From Oreocharis arfaki (lineage: Eukaryota; Chordata; Aves; Passeriformes; Paramythiidae): a stretch of 64,000 nucleotides of DNA. The notes under the pieces are model-generated. The model was given only the letters and a program-made list of their open reading frames with translations. It was not told the DNA's origin and did no database searches. The translations under genes and the position numbers were made by a program. This document shows, piece by piece, positions 22,995 through 36,600 of this stretch (within the stretch, counting starts at the first letter, position 1; each line of letters opens with the position of its first letter). The stretch covers positions 927,379-991,378 of the forward strand of contig VZRR01013890.1 in assembly GCA_013398015.1 (NCBI GenBank), given 5' to 3'.

Positions 22995-25900
22995 AATTAT
23001 GAATTTCTGGAGTGTCCAGACTTCTATAGGTGTTAGTTAAAGAATACATTTTAAGATGAATTTAATTTAATTCTGAAAATACAGTTCTTGAACTTTCCGT
23101 TCTCAAGAGTTATAAGGAATACATTCTGAACTATGTGTTAGGTTAGCCTAAAATCACATGTGCATGCATCAAATGATTGCAAGTTAGTACTTTTAGTCTC
23201 TCAGGTCTGACATACGTTTCAGATGTATTTATATTCATGTTCAGTTTTAGATATGTATTTCAATATATGCTGATATATATAGACAACACCTAAAAAAATT
23301 TTTGAAACATCAGCTGAATTCCAGGAAAACTGCTTCACATCATATTATTTTCCTTTTGACTTGTGAGCCTTGCAAATACATTGCATTCTTGTTTTCAAAA
23401 GTGTATGTTTTTCAGTACTTTCAACTTTTATCATTACTACAAAATTTTACTCATCTTTAGAAAAAAATTTTGTGCATCCACTGATACAATTATTTTTTCC
23501 CTTGTTTATTAAAAGAACATCCCAGATGATATGTGTTCTGGAAGTTAGTGACTGGAAATAATTAATGAATCATTTATACTGGACAGGCAACTGAAAAAGC
23601 ACTTCTGTTTTAATATCATGACAGAAAGACTTGTCATCTGTATACATGTATATACTAAAAACCAAAAACCCTAAATAAATAAATAATAGCAGCCTCATCT
23701 AGCAGGTAAAAGCATCACAATGTTTAGGGTATACTGGAGGAGAGATGACTTCTTATCATTTTATTTCTTTTAAAACCATATCAGATGTCTCTCTATAGTG
23801 TAGCCAAATGTTAGCATTGGGCTCAATACAGGGTAAATGGTGAGTGTATTGGTCTGTACTATGGAGTCCAGAATATGCTATTTTCACTCTTTAGTGGCAT
23901 TTCTGGAAGGTCTACAAGCCTTAAGCACAGATCAGATTTGCATAAATCATCCAATAGTCCTTTCTGGCCTCCATAAAGTTTTTATGTATATGAAAATCCT
24001 TACAGATTTGAAATCATAGATAAGCACCCAGTCTTTTCTGAAACTGAGCAGGGCAGCTCAGTTACCAGCCAGTTTTTGAGTGGTAAAATGAGCTACCAGC
24101 CATAGCTGGCACAGGCTGCAGCAGAAGAATCAATAGCCAAAGTGGATGTCACCATTCCAGCTGATCGAGAGCCCAGATTGTAATGCCCAGATCCATGCAT
24201 CCACAGACCCAGTTCACAGCAACTGTGGAATAACAGGAGAAGAAAGGGAAGAAAGAGTAGTTATGAGAAGTGGCTTACATAAAGCAGAAGATTATATTAC
24301 TGCAGTACCTCAGCTAAAATAAAGGAAATTAATAAAACAGCAAATGGAAATCGTCCGAAGGAAATAGAAACTCTGTAATCAAGTTGATGGAAGGCAGTTA
24401 CAAGGAATGGGAAAGGCAAACAAGATCTTAATATCTTCAGAGTAGGGAGAAGACTGAGTCTTTATCATGAAACATACTCCTAGCAGGAATCCAGGCCAAA
24501 AAGCCACAGCGTGGGATGAAAGGTCATGCCAGGGGAGACAATATAGACAAGAGAGACAAAAAATGACTGATGCAAGAGATATAAGAAATTAACTAATACA
24601 ACAAATCATGAAGATCACAGAAAGAATTAAATGAAACAGCAATGAATGTGGAAATGGAAGAAACAGGATGCAAGCAAAGATGATGGGGAATGGAATGTAA
24701 GGTCTGAAAAGTTGCTTACTTTCGAATTTGCTAATTTCTCTGTTTGCACTCATAGTTACTTGTCATTGACACAGGCTGTGTAGAAAGAAATAAATATTAA
24801 GATGTGCAATATGACAAAAAAGAAATTAAACGAGCTAAAATTAATCAGATGGTATAACTGGAAAGAATTGCTTGAGGGACTATTCTCTTACCAACATACA
24901 TATTAGGCTCAGCAGCTTCAGGCTAGCACAGGGTCCATGCTAGTGAATGGCTTGCAAACTGCCTGCTGAGAGTGATCCCTGTCCCATTCCAACTGCTGAG
25001 CTGTGGCAGGGGATGGCTTTGGAGAGCACTAACTGATTTTGGCAAATTCCTGCTGAAGAATTCTGTAGTAACTACTATAAATAATCATGTGCAAGTGGGA
25101 AACACACGAATTTACAAGGATATGAGTGAGTCCAGAAAAATATATGAATAGCATGAGAAGTGGAGCTTCACTTCAACCATAGGAGCAAAACCAGCCAAAT
25201 GGAGAAATGGCAGCTGAAGGTGCTCTAAGGGATGATTGTCTAATGGAGATATGGAAGGGACCAAGGGCAATCAAACACCAATACAGACCTCCTGCTACAA
25301 TTTTAGATGAGTGACAATGCAACTGGCAGGGAACAATCAAAGCAGGAAAGAAAGGTGGGATTAAAGATTCAGATCTCACCCTTAGCAAAGGAGGAATTTG
25401 AAGTTTCAGCATTCATCCACCATCAGCGTTCCTGTCTGCACTGCTGCATGTAGTTTATTAAGTGATAAGAAAGGTTGCTATTAAAAATTAGATTTTCCTA
25501 TTAAAAATTGGACACCATTGCTCAAAACAGAACTTCTGGCATGTTTTAAAAAGTTCTGTATCTCTCTGCAGGAATCATCGTTTCACTGGTGTGTGTACTT
25601 CAGGCCCAAACCCCTTCAAGACATTAATGGCTTCTAAAGCAGAACGTAAGTTGGTTCTACTCAGCAGCAACATGAACTCGGGCCTTTATTTAATATTCTG
25701 TGGGCATATTCTTAAAACGTCAGTGCATATTTTAGACACTTCACTGCGCTTTTGTGAGTCACTTCATGTTTTTAGTTTCTGTTATGAAGTGCAAATATAT
25801 GAGACACCACTGAAAAACCTTCAATTGCCATTGTACTGTCTCTGCAGTTTCTTTTGATCCATCATAATAGCTCATCATGGGAACTGTCTCTTGGTACACT

Positions 25901-26889
25901 TACATGTGTAATGCTCAGGGAAAGTTCTTGGGCAAGAGACATATATCCCCTCAAGAGAATTAAATACTTTGTTCATCTCTTGCCCCACAAGATCAGGTGT
26001 AGACAAGCTCTGCATGGGAGATGATCCTGTGTGTTGAGAGTTGATTCCTCCAAAGTTGTTACTCCAAAGCTGGATAACATGCTGCCTATCCTGGTTGGTA
26101 TCATATACTGAATTTTTAAAAATTTATGTATTTCAGAATATTTATTTTTCACTTAAAATCATTAAATGTTAACAGAAATTCTTTTGAAAAAAAACAGTGA
26201 ATAATACTGATTTTAAATGTTGATTCCTTTAATGCAAGTGCGGTGTTTTGATGACAAGTAAATATTATTTTACAATTTATGTGAAACAGAAGCTGTGTTC
26301 AAAGTTCTGTGATTTATTTTTTAAATCAGAAGTACCAAAAATAATATTGAAAAAAGCAACTCCCTACAATGCTTTGAGCTGTGTGAGATTCTGTAGGAAA
26401 AACAATGAACCTTGGACTGAAATTCTCTAAGACAGATCTGCTTCTTTTTTTCAAATACACAGTTCTATTTTCTTGAATTACAAGCGAACATTGATCGCAA
26501 TAGTAGCTCAGGTATGTCATTTTGGAGGCACACACATTTTTTTCAGGATATGAGTTTTTCATTCTGTGACAGAATGTTGTATTTTCTTCTGTAATACAGA
26601 TTCTATTTACAGAATTTTATGGTCAGTTATGTATGAAACATAATGTTCACACTCCGTATTTTATTAAGCCTCTCTGCAATAAAGGAGGAGATTTGCTTAT
26701 TTTTTATTTGTTGCCTTCCTTTTTGGTATTTTGAAATAGAGAATAAATTTGTGAAGTACACATATTACACACAGACCGCACATGTCATTCATTTATTTTA
26801 TTGGTAGGTGAACATTTGTGACACAACTTTAGAGCTGTTGTGGACTATTTAGCCTTTCATTTTTGTGGAAGTGTAATTCTTCATCTGTG
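22995..26889. other. Unassigned stretch, partly purine-rich
   Basis: No gene is recognised. The segment from about 24225 to 24720 is strikingly purine-rich on the plus strand (many GAAAG, GGAA and AGAA words), and 24790-25440 is moderately so. This may be a decayed retroelement or simply biased composition, since no motif survives that I can name. Nearby, 24050-24130 holds a few related CAGCCA/CAGCTGG words. The rest is AT-rich. Confidence 0.5.
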
Positions 26890-27075
26890 TGGGAGGCAAC
26901 ATGGACCAGAAGATCAGGATGGGGACTGCAAGCAAGATTTCTGAGTGCTATTTCTGGTTCAGCCAGTGGCTTGCCAGATGACTACAGGCATTTGCTGCTG
27001 GCCTCAGTTTCCTTACAGATAAAGTAGAAGTGACAACACCAGATATCCTTTGCAAACTGTCTTGAAAACTAGGGA
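26890..27075 (+). mobile_element. MIR-like CORE-SINE relic
   Basis: The sequence follows the order of an amniote MIR element. A tRNA-like head (about 26895-26935) precedes 'gagtgctatttctggttcag', corresponding to the box-B and 'ctgggttc...ggctctgcca' region. Next comes 'ccagtggcttgccagatgac', corresponding to the 'actgacttgctgtgtgac' core. Then 'ggcctcagtttccttacaga' followed by 'taaagtagaagtgacaacac' matches the highly characteristic 'cctcagtttccccatctgta' block. It ends with 'cctttgcaaactgtcttgaa', resembling 'cctttgtaaagcactttgag'. It is old and diverged. Edges are approximate. Confidence 0.78.
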
Positions 27076-30000
27076 AGAAAAAAATTAGGAGAAGGATCAT
27101 GAAAGATGTCCTATTGTAAACTGAAAGAAATAATATAATTAGGGAAGTAATTATATCTATGTTAAATGAAAACTTGCAAGGCCAGGTACAGAAGTAGTAA
27201 TGTTGCTACTGTACAGAGCTCAGCACAAATTGCAAAACCAGCCCAGGGCCTGAGTAAATATTCTGTTGGCTAACTTGCACAGAATGTGAAGTCAGCACGT
27301 CAATACCAAGAAGAAGGATTAAAGGTGCTCCTGCATGTCTGGGGTGAGCTGTAGCTCCACTTCTGAATTTAGAAGATAATCTCTATCAGTAAGTTAAATA
27401 CACAAGACTTAATAGAAAGGTATTAATGAGGAGCTGACAGCGTAAAATATTTCAAGACTCTTAGGAGTGAAATCGTGAAAATCAGATAAATCCTGAAATA
27501 TTCAGAACAAATTTGAATGCAAGTCTGCCTGGTTTCACTTCCTGCATATGATATATCCATGCTGGCTCCTTTGGCATGTTCATGTGCATGTTCTACATCA
27601 AGATCTTCTAAATTCAAAGCGCAGTGCCCATCTCCGATTCCCTCCCTCCACATGAGGTATTGCTGCTTGCCTTACGTGCCACCTGCCTGGCAACCAGGTT
27701 GTCATGGTGTAATGGAGAGAAAAGCAGTTGTACCACTGCCCTGCTGTGAAGTGATGGGCTTTCTACCAGTTAGTGATCAAGAAGAGAACACATGCAGATC
27801 CTGCCTGGCACCCTGCCTTGCCCCCATTTTACTGACTTTGTGTCAGAGTTCAGAAATATTTCAGGTTTCTTACACAGTAAAAAAATGGAGACTTGTTCAA
27901 TATAATGTGCTCTGAACTGCAGCTTTAAAGATAGAATGTTTTTAGCAGTACTTGATAGGCCTTCAAATAATTAGGAGTGAGCATAAATCTGGGGAAAGGC
28001 TTGGCCTCATTTTCCAACAACTGAATAGAGGATTCAGCCATAGCTACCCAGATGTAAAACACACAGCATAAAGGAGCTTAAAATTGTCAAGTATTTCCTG
28101 AATAAATGAGTGGCTGTGCATGAAGTGATTGGAAATGGATAATATTAGCATATAATCTTTGCCAAAGTATGGCACTGAATATCTGGTTATTACTACAGAT
28201 CCTTAGCATCAATTCAGACACAATTTCCCTACAAAATTTCTACTTGGCTAGGTAACAACAACTTGTGGCCAACCAAAAAAAAGCAATTATGTAATCAAGA
28301 GAAAATTAAAATCTAAGTAGAAATATCTGTGGTTTGTTATGATGGATGTCATTATGAAACACAAGTACAAGAAAAGCAAACAGAGATGATGTAGAACAGA
28401 TTACATTGCAGAACTTTATGCAACTTCACATAGATTTTTTTTCAGCTTCCAAGGGGTACAGATTCCCATGTGAACACAGTCAGACAGCTGACTGCCTGGA
28501 AAGCATGATAGCTGTCACATTGCAAAAGCTCTTTTTATGTATCTTTTTATATATCTTCCCGTAATACAAATACACTGCAGAAAGCATTTCTCTGTATCTC
28601 TGCCTCATCAACTCAATTTTCAAATTTCAGCTGAAAGATTTATCTTCCGTTTGCCTGCTTACTCACTCACCTGAATTCTTTCTTCTGTATGCTTTTTTTG
28701 TTTTTGCTTTCCCCCTGTTATTTATTACAAGAAACCATTTAGAGACCTGAAAGACATTATATAAAATTAAACTGTAGTCAGTAACAATCACCCAGAAAAA
28801 ACAAATAATGAATGCCTAAGCCCACACTGTATTAGAACTGCATTCACAAATATTTGGATTAATACAGAAAACTGACATTGAGGTGCTTCTTCAAAACCTC
28901 TTCAGACACCTTTCGGTATTTTGTTCTTTGTTCTTATCTCTGCCTTCTGCTGTGCCTGGTTGTCAGGAGGGGACAGCCACGCTAGGAGCTTCACACTAAG
29001 GGGAGATCAGCTCTGTGTGTAGAAGCAGCAGCATCAGCCTGGGGAAGGCAGGGGCAGAGTGATGTGAGATGGCTGCAGAACGCAGCTCAGCAGCAGCAGT
29101 TCAGCCAGCTGACTTCAGCAGGGCAAGGCCTGGTGCTGCTCAGTGCACTGGCTGCCCAACCGGGGCTGGGCAGTAATGAAAGAGAGGAAACTGGAGGCCC
29201 TGCCTTAGAGTTGAAATGAAACATTAGCTCTCTTTTGTAACGCAGAATTGTGAGATGAAAACCTGCCTAAGAACAATCACACCTGACCTTTTGAAATTCT
29301 GCTTTTAGAGATTACTCTCTCCAGTTTTGGGGGGTTTTTTTAATAGACAACACGACTTCATTGAACATAGAGGATGATAAGGTTTTCCCTTTGCTCTTCT
29401 CTAACAAGTTTCTTATTGGGTTAAGTGCTGTCTCCTCCACTCTATCACAGCAAATATTTTCAAAAATCAAGGAATCACACAGTCCATACACTCCCTGGAG
29501 CACAGGACACACTGATCATGGACCTGACCCTCCTTCAGCAAAGCCCATGGTAAGACCCTTGCTGACCTGGAGATTAGCTAAGCCTCTCTGTGTGCTCACA
29601 AGCCCAGCTTCACCCAGTGGAAGACTTCTCGGTGGAGAAGGCAGTGAGAGTTGAAACAGTCCCTATCAGGTAGTTTCAAAACTTGCTGATGTTTATGTTC
29701 ATTCCAGTTTAGTTGACTGTTGGCCTTTATTATTATTATTCTGTGTATTTCCAAATGCCAGTTCCCAATGGCAGTGCTAGAGAAATGCCCTTTGCCTGGA
29801 ACACTTTGGAACAAACCTGTGCATTACTCACAACCCAGCCCAGCGTTGCATTTCCTACTGCAGGCTCCCTAATCAGCTGTCTCTCTATTTCTTCCTGGAG
29901 CCACTGATGTTATCTAAAAATTCTCTGCTTCACATCCGGATATGACATTTGTCTACTCTGTTAGAGAGTAATTAAAGTCTCTCATTACAGTTGTATTTCC

Positions 30001-30549
30001 TGTTTCTGTATCTCTTTCAGCAGATCCCAGTCAGAGCTGCTCTCCTAGTTGAGTCACAGGTAATACAGATCCAATACTGTGTTTTTATTGTTAGTACTGA
30101 AACACCAATTCAGATTCAACCTTCTCCCCGGGTCACTTTCATTGGATTTTTACCTTGCATCGAGAGAAGCTGGGTATATGTAATTTAAGAGAAAGCCGTT
30201 ATTTATTGGCTGTTGCATGCACTAGGGAAACAAAGACTAACGAGCTACTAGGCTAAGCATTTATGTACTCACTCCCATTTCACTGAAGCAGCAGTAGAGC
30301 CTCTCCTTGCCAGACTATTGCTAAAAATAAGGAAAGGTTTATCCGTGGTTGCTGCTTGGGCTTCACCTCTCCTCTGTCCTATTGTCTTCTACAGATTCTG
30401 TTTCCTAATACCCTGTGTGTTTTCAGTTTTTTATCTTGCATGGTTTAGCTCCCATACTTTCTTTTACCTTCATAAGAGTTTCCTGAGTAGGAGAGAACAA
30501 AAACTGTGTTGTACCAGTCTAGACTCTGGGTCATAGACAGGTGAGTCCT
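27076..30549. other. Unassigned stretch
   Basis: No gene or repeat is recognised. Region 28920-29200 is richer in G+C, with repeated CAGCAG/CAGC words. A 132-codon plus frame lies at 27517-27915, but its translation shows no domain I recognise. A 39-base segment at 30021-30059 is bounded by a good acceptor-like tract and a CAG|GTAATA donor-like site (see findings). Confidence 0.5.
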
Positions 30550-30609
30550 GAGAGCTGTTCATAGAGGTTGAGAGCTGTTCACAGAGGTTGAGAGCTGTTC
30601 GCAGAGGCT
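30550..30609. repeat. 20-bp tandem repeat, three copies
   Basis: Three adjacent units of 20 bases (30550-30569, 30570-30589, 30590-30609) share the core GAGAGCTGTTC followed by A/G-C/T-AGAGGT/C-T. Units differ by one to three substitutions. A recent local duplication is the simplest explanation. Confidence 0.95.
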
Positions 30610-33600
30610 TCTGTAACTCACTGAGGTACTTGGTTTATTAACTTAATTTAAGGTCTTAATATGTGAGCCTCCTCTATGACCAGTGTAACTTATTCTACCT
30701 TTCTTGCATATTTTGGTTTTGTTTAATTTTTAGCATAGTAATGGCCCACCAAGCATTTTAAAAAACTAGTCAAATAATGTCTTATTTAGGGGAAGATTTC
30801 ATTCTAGTTCTGTCACCTTATTCCTTAGTTTGCTGGTGCTGGAGCAGAAGCAAAAGCTGCTGCTCTGGTTCCCTTTCGTGAGTTCCAATCTGATTTACAC
30901 TGTATGTGTTTGATTACCCATGAGGCAATATGGTAAACACTCATATTTTCAGAACTGAAAAAAGGTCATTTCTTTGGCCAAGGTGAAATTGAACCTGAAA
31001 AAAACAGCTTCTACTGCCTTTCCAACATCTTTCCTTGTCTTTTTTCCTTCCAACCACCTCCCCCGTGTTTCATGATGTGGCTACGAGGAAGGACATCTAT
31101 ATCCTGTGTGCTGTATGTTTACCCATAGCTCAAGTACATTTGTCTTATTGTGGAAAGTCTGCTGCTCAGTTCTTTTCCCTCTCTGTTTCATTTCTGCTCT
31201 TGGTAACACTCTCTCAAAACTTGTTATCTTCTCACTGTCCACCACAAGCCAAGGGACAGCATACAGGCTGGTTACTCTTTGAACAGGGTATTTGCCTGTT
31301 GGATCTCCCTCTGGGGTCACCTGCCCCATTCTCACCACACTACATTTAGCTCAAGTTGTCACATTGAAGACTATATTTTGTAATAAATTCAAGGCTTTTG
31401 TTCTTCATTTCCACATTTATACAAAATTAGCCCTACCTCCAAATCAACTTTCAATTTTTAAAAAAAATTCATCTGCTTTTTGCAGCTGGCTTCCCTTCCC
31501 TTCTGTGTTTATCATTGCACATCTCCTGGGCTTCACCGTTTTTCCTCTGTCATGGGTGACACCAGACACCATCCATGGTGGGCTGGGAGAGCAGATTCCC
31601 AGTTCTGCATCAACTCACAGGGCCACGCCCTGTGCCTAAGCACAGGCTCTTGCCACCATGGGCACCTGCAGCTTACCCCAAGCATCACTTTCCCCATGCA
31701 CCTGCAGCTTCCAGCAACTGGCAGCTGGGAGTTCACCCTCATGCTGCTCCTCTGGTTTTACAACTTGGCTGCTTTGATATCCAACTTGACTAACCAAGCC
31801 CAGCCCATGCCAGCTGCCACATTAATTTATTCCACTGGGGACTTTAAGGAATCTCTCCATTCTTTGCTCTTGCCTCTTTGGAAATGTCAGTTTCTTTTGT
31901 TTTTATTGGACTAGGACACTGTAATCAACTTTTTGATAAGATTTTCTAAAATTAAAGCCGCTTCATATATATATATGTACACAGACATAGTTATGTGAAA
32001 TAGAAATGTCTAACCACTCTTTATACATGGACACCCTTCAAAAGAAATTAGGGATTAATACCAAAAGCAGTTGTCACACCATTCCTGTGAGATTGAGATT
32101 GCTCAAGCAGTGAGCCATTACAGCATGAAAGTGTAAAGAATAACAGCTACAGAAAAACAACGCCTTTTTAAAAAATATCTGTGATTTGTAGTAAGTGTAA
32201 TTTTTTTTTTCCTTTGTGTGAATGTGGGATTGATACTAAATCATTATTGGCCATGTTTTAGCTACCATTTTGAAGTCTTTGTCAGATTTTGTAATGAATT
32301 CTTCTCAGTTCAGCACTTGTTCTTTTGGATAATGGGAAGTCTGCCAAGTTCTGGAATTTGATTTAAAGCTTTTAGCTAATTGTACTTCTTTTCTATTAGT
32401 TTCATTTAACAAATTTGTTGCAGTGAAACTGCAGTTTATGACCTTTTTTTTTTTTGTAAACCAGAATGAATTGCTATAACATTTCACAGTAGGGAAACAA
32501 CAATTCTGGCAGTAGAGCTTACACCCCCTCAAAATATTAAATCAGGATTTTTTTCTAGATAAAAATTGCAGTGCATTATCAGAAATAAAAAAATGTATAA
32601 GCTGAGATTTTTCCTACATTTTTATTGAAATTTAATTGCACAGGAACCTTGTCACAAGAGTTTTTTGGAAGTTCTAATGATTTTAGGGAATAATGGATTT
32701 CAGCATGTGAAGATATTGGCACATCTTCCTTCTTTGTTTGGACTAATAAATTTTCCTGATTAATTCCTACTGATCAATGATTTTATTCAGAACAATAATA
32801 ATCCACAGTGGAAAGGCTGACATTGAAGATGAGAAATCAAGGGGAAGTATGTGTGGAAATACAGGTTAGGATAAGCTCAGCCCCTTGGAAACTCCTGGGA
32901 CCATCATGCAGAATTTTGCCAAGATGCAGAGGACTCTGTACTGCATGTACAGTGAGTCTGATATTAGTGGAGATGTGATGGAGAGTCCTCTCTGCACCCA
33001 AGGAAGCATCAGTGTGATGTGTGGGCTGTCACTGGTGTGCCTTAAGCTGACCTTTAGAGCTAGTGCTTATAGGCAGCTCTGAGTCAAGTCTTTGTTACTG
33101 GTGAGTAGTTTCTGATGTTGGTACACTGCTCTGTGCCCTTCCTGTTTCATGCTGTCATCATATGAGCCTCAGCTTCTGACAGCTATGGTGATAACCTAAA
33201 TTTTGGTGAACTTTGCTCATTTTCAAATCAGTGTATCTCCAAATACTTCTTCGGTAGTTATTATTCAACTTTGCACTTAGAAAAACTTTTGAAAAAATTA
33301 AGTCATACTCAAATGTATTAGTGTGCCTGGGAGCTGTTTGTAAGTAAAGGTAACTAAGTAAATGTTAATTAATCCATTGATACATGACATATTGGACACT
33401 ACTTCATTTTTCCTTCAGTGAAAAAGAAAAGGTTTGTTTTTTTTTTTATTTTTTACCTGGGTCTTCAGGTAAAACTTATAGAACAGCTAGCCACCCAGAT
33501 ACTTTTTCAACATTCCTTTATGCTTTCCACTTACTAGAGTTCAAACAAGTGGGAATGTGACAAATATGTTTTAAAGGCTTCTTGCTGTAACTATGACTCA

Positions 33601-36600
33601 AAGCACCAAATTCAAGGTCTTCTCTGTCAGGTTGGTGACTTCTTGCTTTCAGTCTCATTTTTGCAAACCATCCCCACCAGGCTGAAACCATATCAGAGAC
33701 ACCCAGCAGAAAATGATGGACTTATCTTACAGAAATATGATCCAGGCAGAACATAATTTTTATGGACAATATTAAACTATCTCAACTGTAACATTTCCTT
33801 ACCAGTTTAAATCAATTGTAACTGTTGGCTCTTACCAATTACTTCCTTGTCTATGTGAGATATATAAAATATGCTCGTATTCAGAGGGGCTAAACAGGTT
33901 TGAAAAGATGTAACTTGCAGCTTTTTGGGTCCTACAGAATTTGCACCTTTGTGTTGTCATTTATGTATTGTCGAACTCTGCAGGTTCTCGTGTCATAGAT
34001 TTAGTTTCTTTTAGAACATTTTTTTTTGGTCTCTGCTGTGCTAATTATGTTTTAACTGAATACACACTTAAATCAGTCAGTTCTACTGAATACAAATGAT
34101 TGAACAGGAACGTAAATATTTCACATCAGCAAGCAGCAATTGGAAGGAAAATGTAGGTCTTTGATAAGCAAAGAAAGAACCGTGAAAGACTGGACTAGGA
34201 GCAGGACAGCACTGCTTTCTTTTGTTTCCAGTAAACATTTAGTCTAAGGTGTTTGCTATTCTCCAACAATACCAAATATGTGTTAAACCCACCACAAATC
34301 TTCATGGTCAAAAATTACTATGCTTGCTACTAGGAGGTAAGACTTAGTCAACAGTTTTAATCATTTCAAAAACAGAGAGTACTCAGATTAGGAAAAAGAG
34401 TTGGCTAATTTATTTGAAGGGAGAAAACAACATTAAAAGCCATTTTAATCCATTTTAATCATTTTAACTGCCCACTTTGGCATTCTTTTAAGCATACACA
34501 AGTTTGATTTTAGCCATTCCTTTGGCTAAAAGCCTATTTTCTCTCCCAGGAAAAACAAATTGTATTAAGACATTCCAGGAGTCACAAAGTGGGAACAATT
34601 CTGGTGTTGTGTTATAATTTAATGCATAGTTAATATGATGTTTTCATATAAGTATTATCATGTAAAAGTTAAGAATAACTGGTATTTATTAAATTTCATT
34701 GTTTTGTTCAAGGTTTGGTCTAACTTCTCAAGTGATGGAAATGGTGCTGGAGTTTATTAAAGGTGAGAGGTTAAGGGTCCACTATCCCAAAGTGTTTCAG
34801 TGCTGTCAGGTCTATCAGGAGCAGACAGTTATCAATTTGTATGCTCACATCATGTGTGATTGAGATATCTGGTAGATACAGGTCAGTGCAACATTCCTCT
34901 CTGTTCCAGATCAGCACCAGAAGGATTTGGACTTTAAAGGTGGGAAGAAGAGATTATTTCTAACAGTTTCAGTTACCAGCCAAGAGGGGAAGCAGGTACT
35001 GAAAAGAAATTTAACCTTGGGTATTCTTTTTGGAAGAAAAAGGGAAGTAGGATGAATGAAGGGAGAAAAGATCTTTTTAATGTATCTACCAAAAGCCAAT
35101 TAAATACAGTGACTAATGATAATGATGTGAATACATTTGTCTTTCTGTTTACACCTCTGCCTTTTCTATACAACTGTGATAATACAGTATGTTTTGTGTG
35201 CTAAAAATAGCTTGTATTTTATTTTGCTAGCTTTGCTTGAGCTAAGTAATTTTAAGTAACAGGATTACCTCCAAATATTATTTATTCAAGATAAGGTAAG
35301 GTTGCCTTGGAGAAATTCTCAGTCATAAGTTTGGGTACATTAGTTCCGCCAGTAAAAAACCCAACTCTTTACTCCAAAAGCAAACAGTTTTATAGACTAG
35401 ATTTAAATCATGAAGTAAAACTATAAGCAGTTTTCATGTCTTTACTTAATATATTTTACTTTTGCTAAATTTGAGGCAATTCTACTTGAAAAAACTTTAA
35501 AATAGTGGAACTTTCATCATCCAGGTGACAACCTTTTGTTTACAGATCAACATCAAAAACTGGTGTTACTAACTTGCCGAGTGTTCTGTGTGGGAAAAAG
35601 CAGTTACCTCTCTTCTCCTTCTTGAAGAGGAAACAAATAACTGCTCCATAATTAACTGTATTATCAGGTATTTTGTACATATACCTAATTTAATTATATT
35701 CTGCGTAAAAATAATATTTTAATCCAGGAGAGTTTATGTATCACCATAGTTTGGGAAGAACCCCTACAGACCCACTCTCACATTAGTTTTTGATATTGAG
35801 CAAATTGTCACGCAGCAGCTGATGGAGGTAACGTTATTCTCCTTCGTATATTGCTTTACTGAGAATTTAACTTTGAAACAATCCCATAATTTCACTGCTT
35901 GTGGGTAATCTATGTTGGAAGTGAAATCTCAAAATTTTAGGCTCTGAATCAGTTCAAATTCAGATGTGCACTCAGGGCAAGGATATATGTTACGTAGCAA
36001 CGCATTGTTTTCCGGGTTTGGAAAACTAACCTACCAGTAAAAGAACAAAAGGTATGGCGGTCATGCTCACGTGCTGTTGACATCCCATATAATCTAAAAA
36101 CTGTGAATTTCAAAACAGCATAATCTAAGTTTTTAGAAGTTCTGCTAACCTATGAATTTGATTAGGATGAATGGAAGCAGCCTCATGTGAGCGGTGCATG
36201 GCAGAGCATCCAGGGCAAACAATTATCGTTCAAACACACTTAAACGTTAAAGCACCTTCGACTTCATTTTCTGCTGAAAACAGACCCTAATAGGGTTACC
36301 TATGATTTAAGAAGGTGGTTTAGAAATGCACATTGATGAAATAAACAGTCAGAAAGAGAGTAGAAGCTTGGGATTGCCTTGCTTCCATGGTGATGCTCCT
36401 CCCAACACAGTAAAGCTCCAGCCTATGACAACAGCTCCTAAACCAAAGAGCAATATAAGTAATATAAGCGGTAGCAAAGGCATTGTATCCTGAATAAATG
36501 ACCATGATCTTTCCTATGCACTAGCAGCTTTTTCAAAATGATTTGGTTTTCAAAGCTCCCAGGAAAATGATATTTTGAAAACACTGAATGTATGGCATTG

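Noticed and set aside
24225..25440. Purine-rich stretch as a second decayed LINE
   Set aside because: No reverse-transcriptase or tail motif could be read; composition alone is not enough.
31035..31914. Overlapping frames of 104-144 codons as a gene or pseudogene
   Set aside because: Frames overlap on both strands, none is recognisable, and no coherent exon structure joins them.
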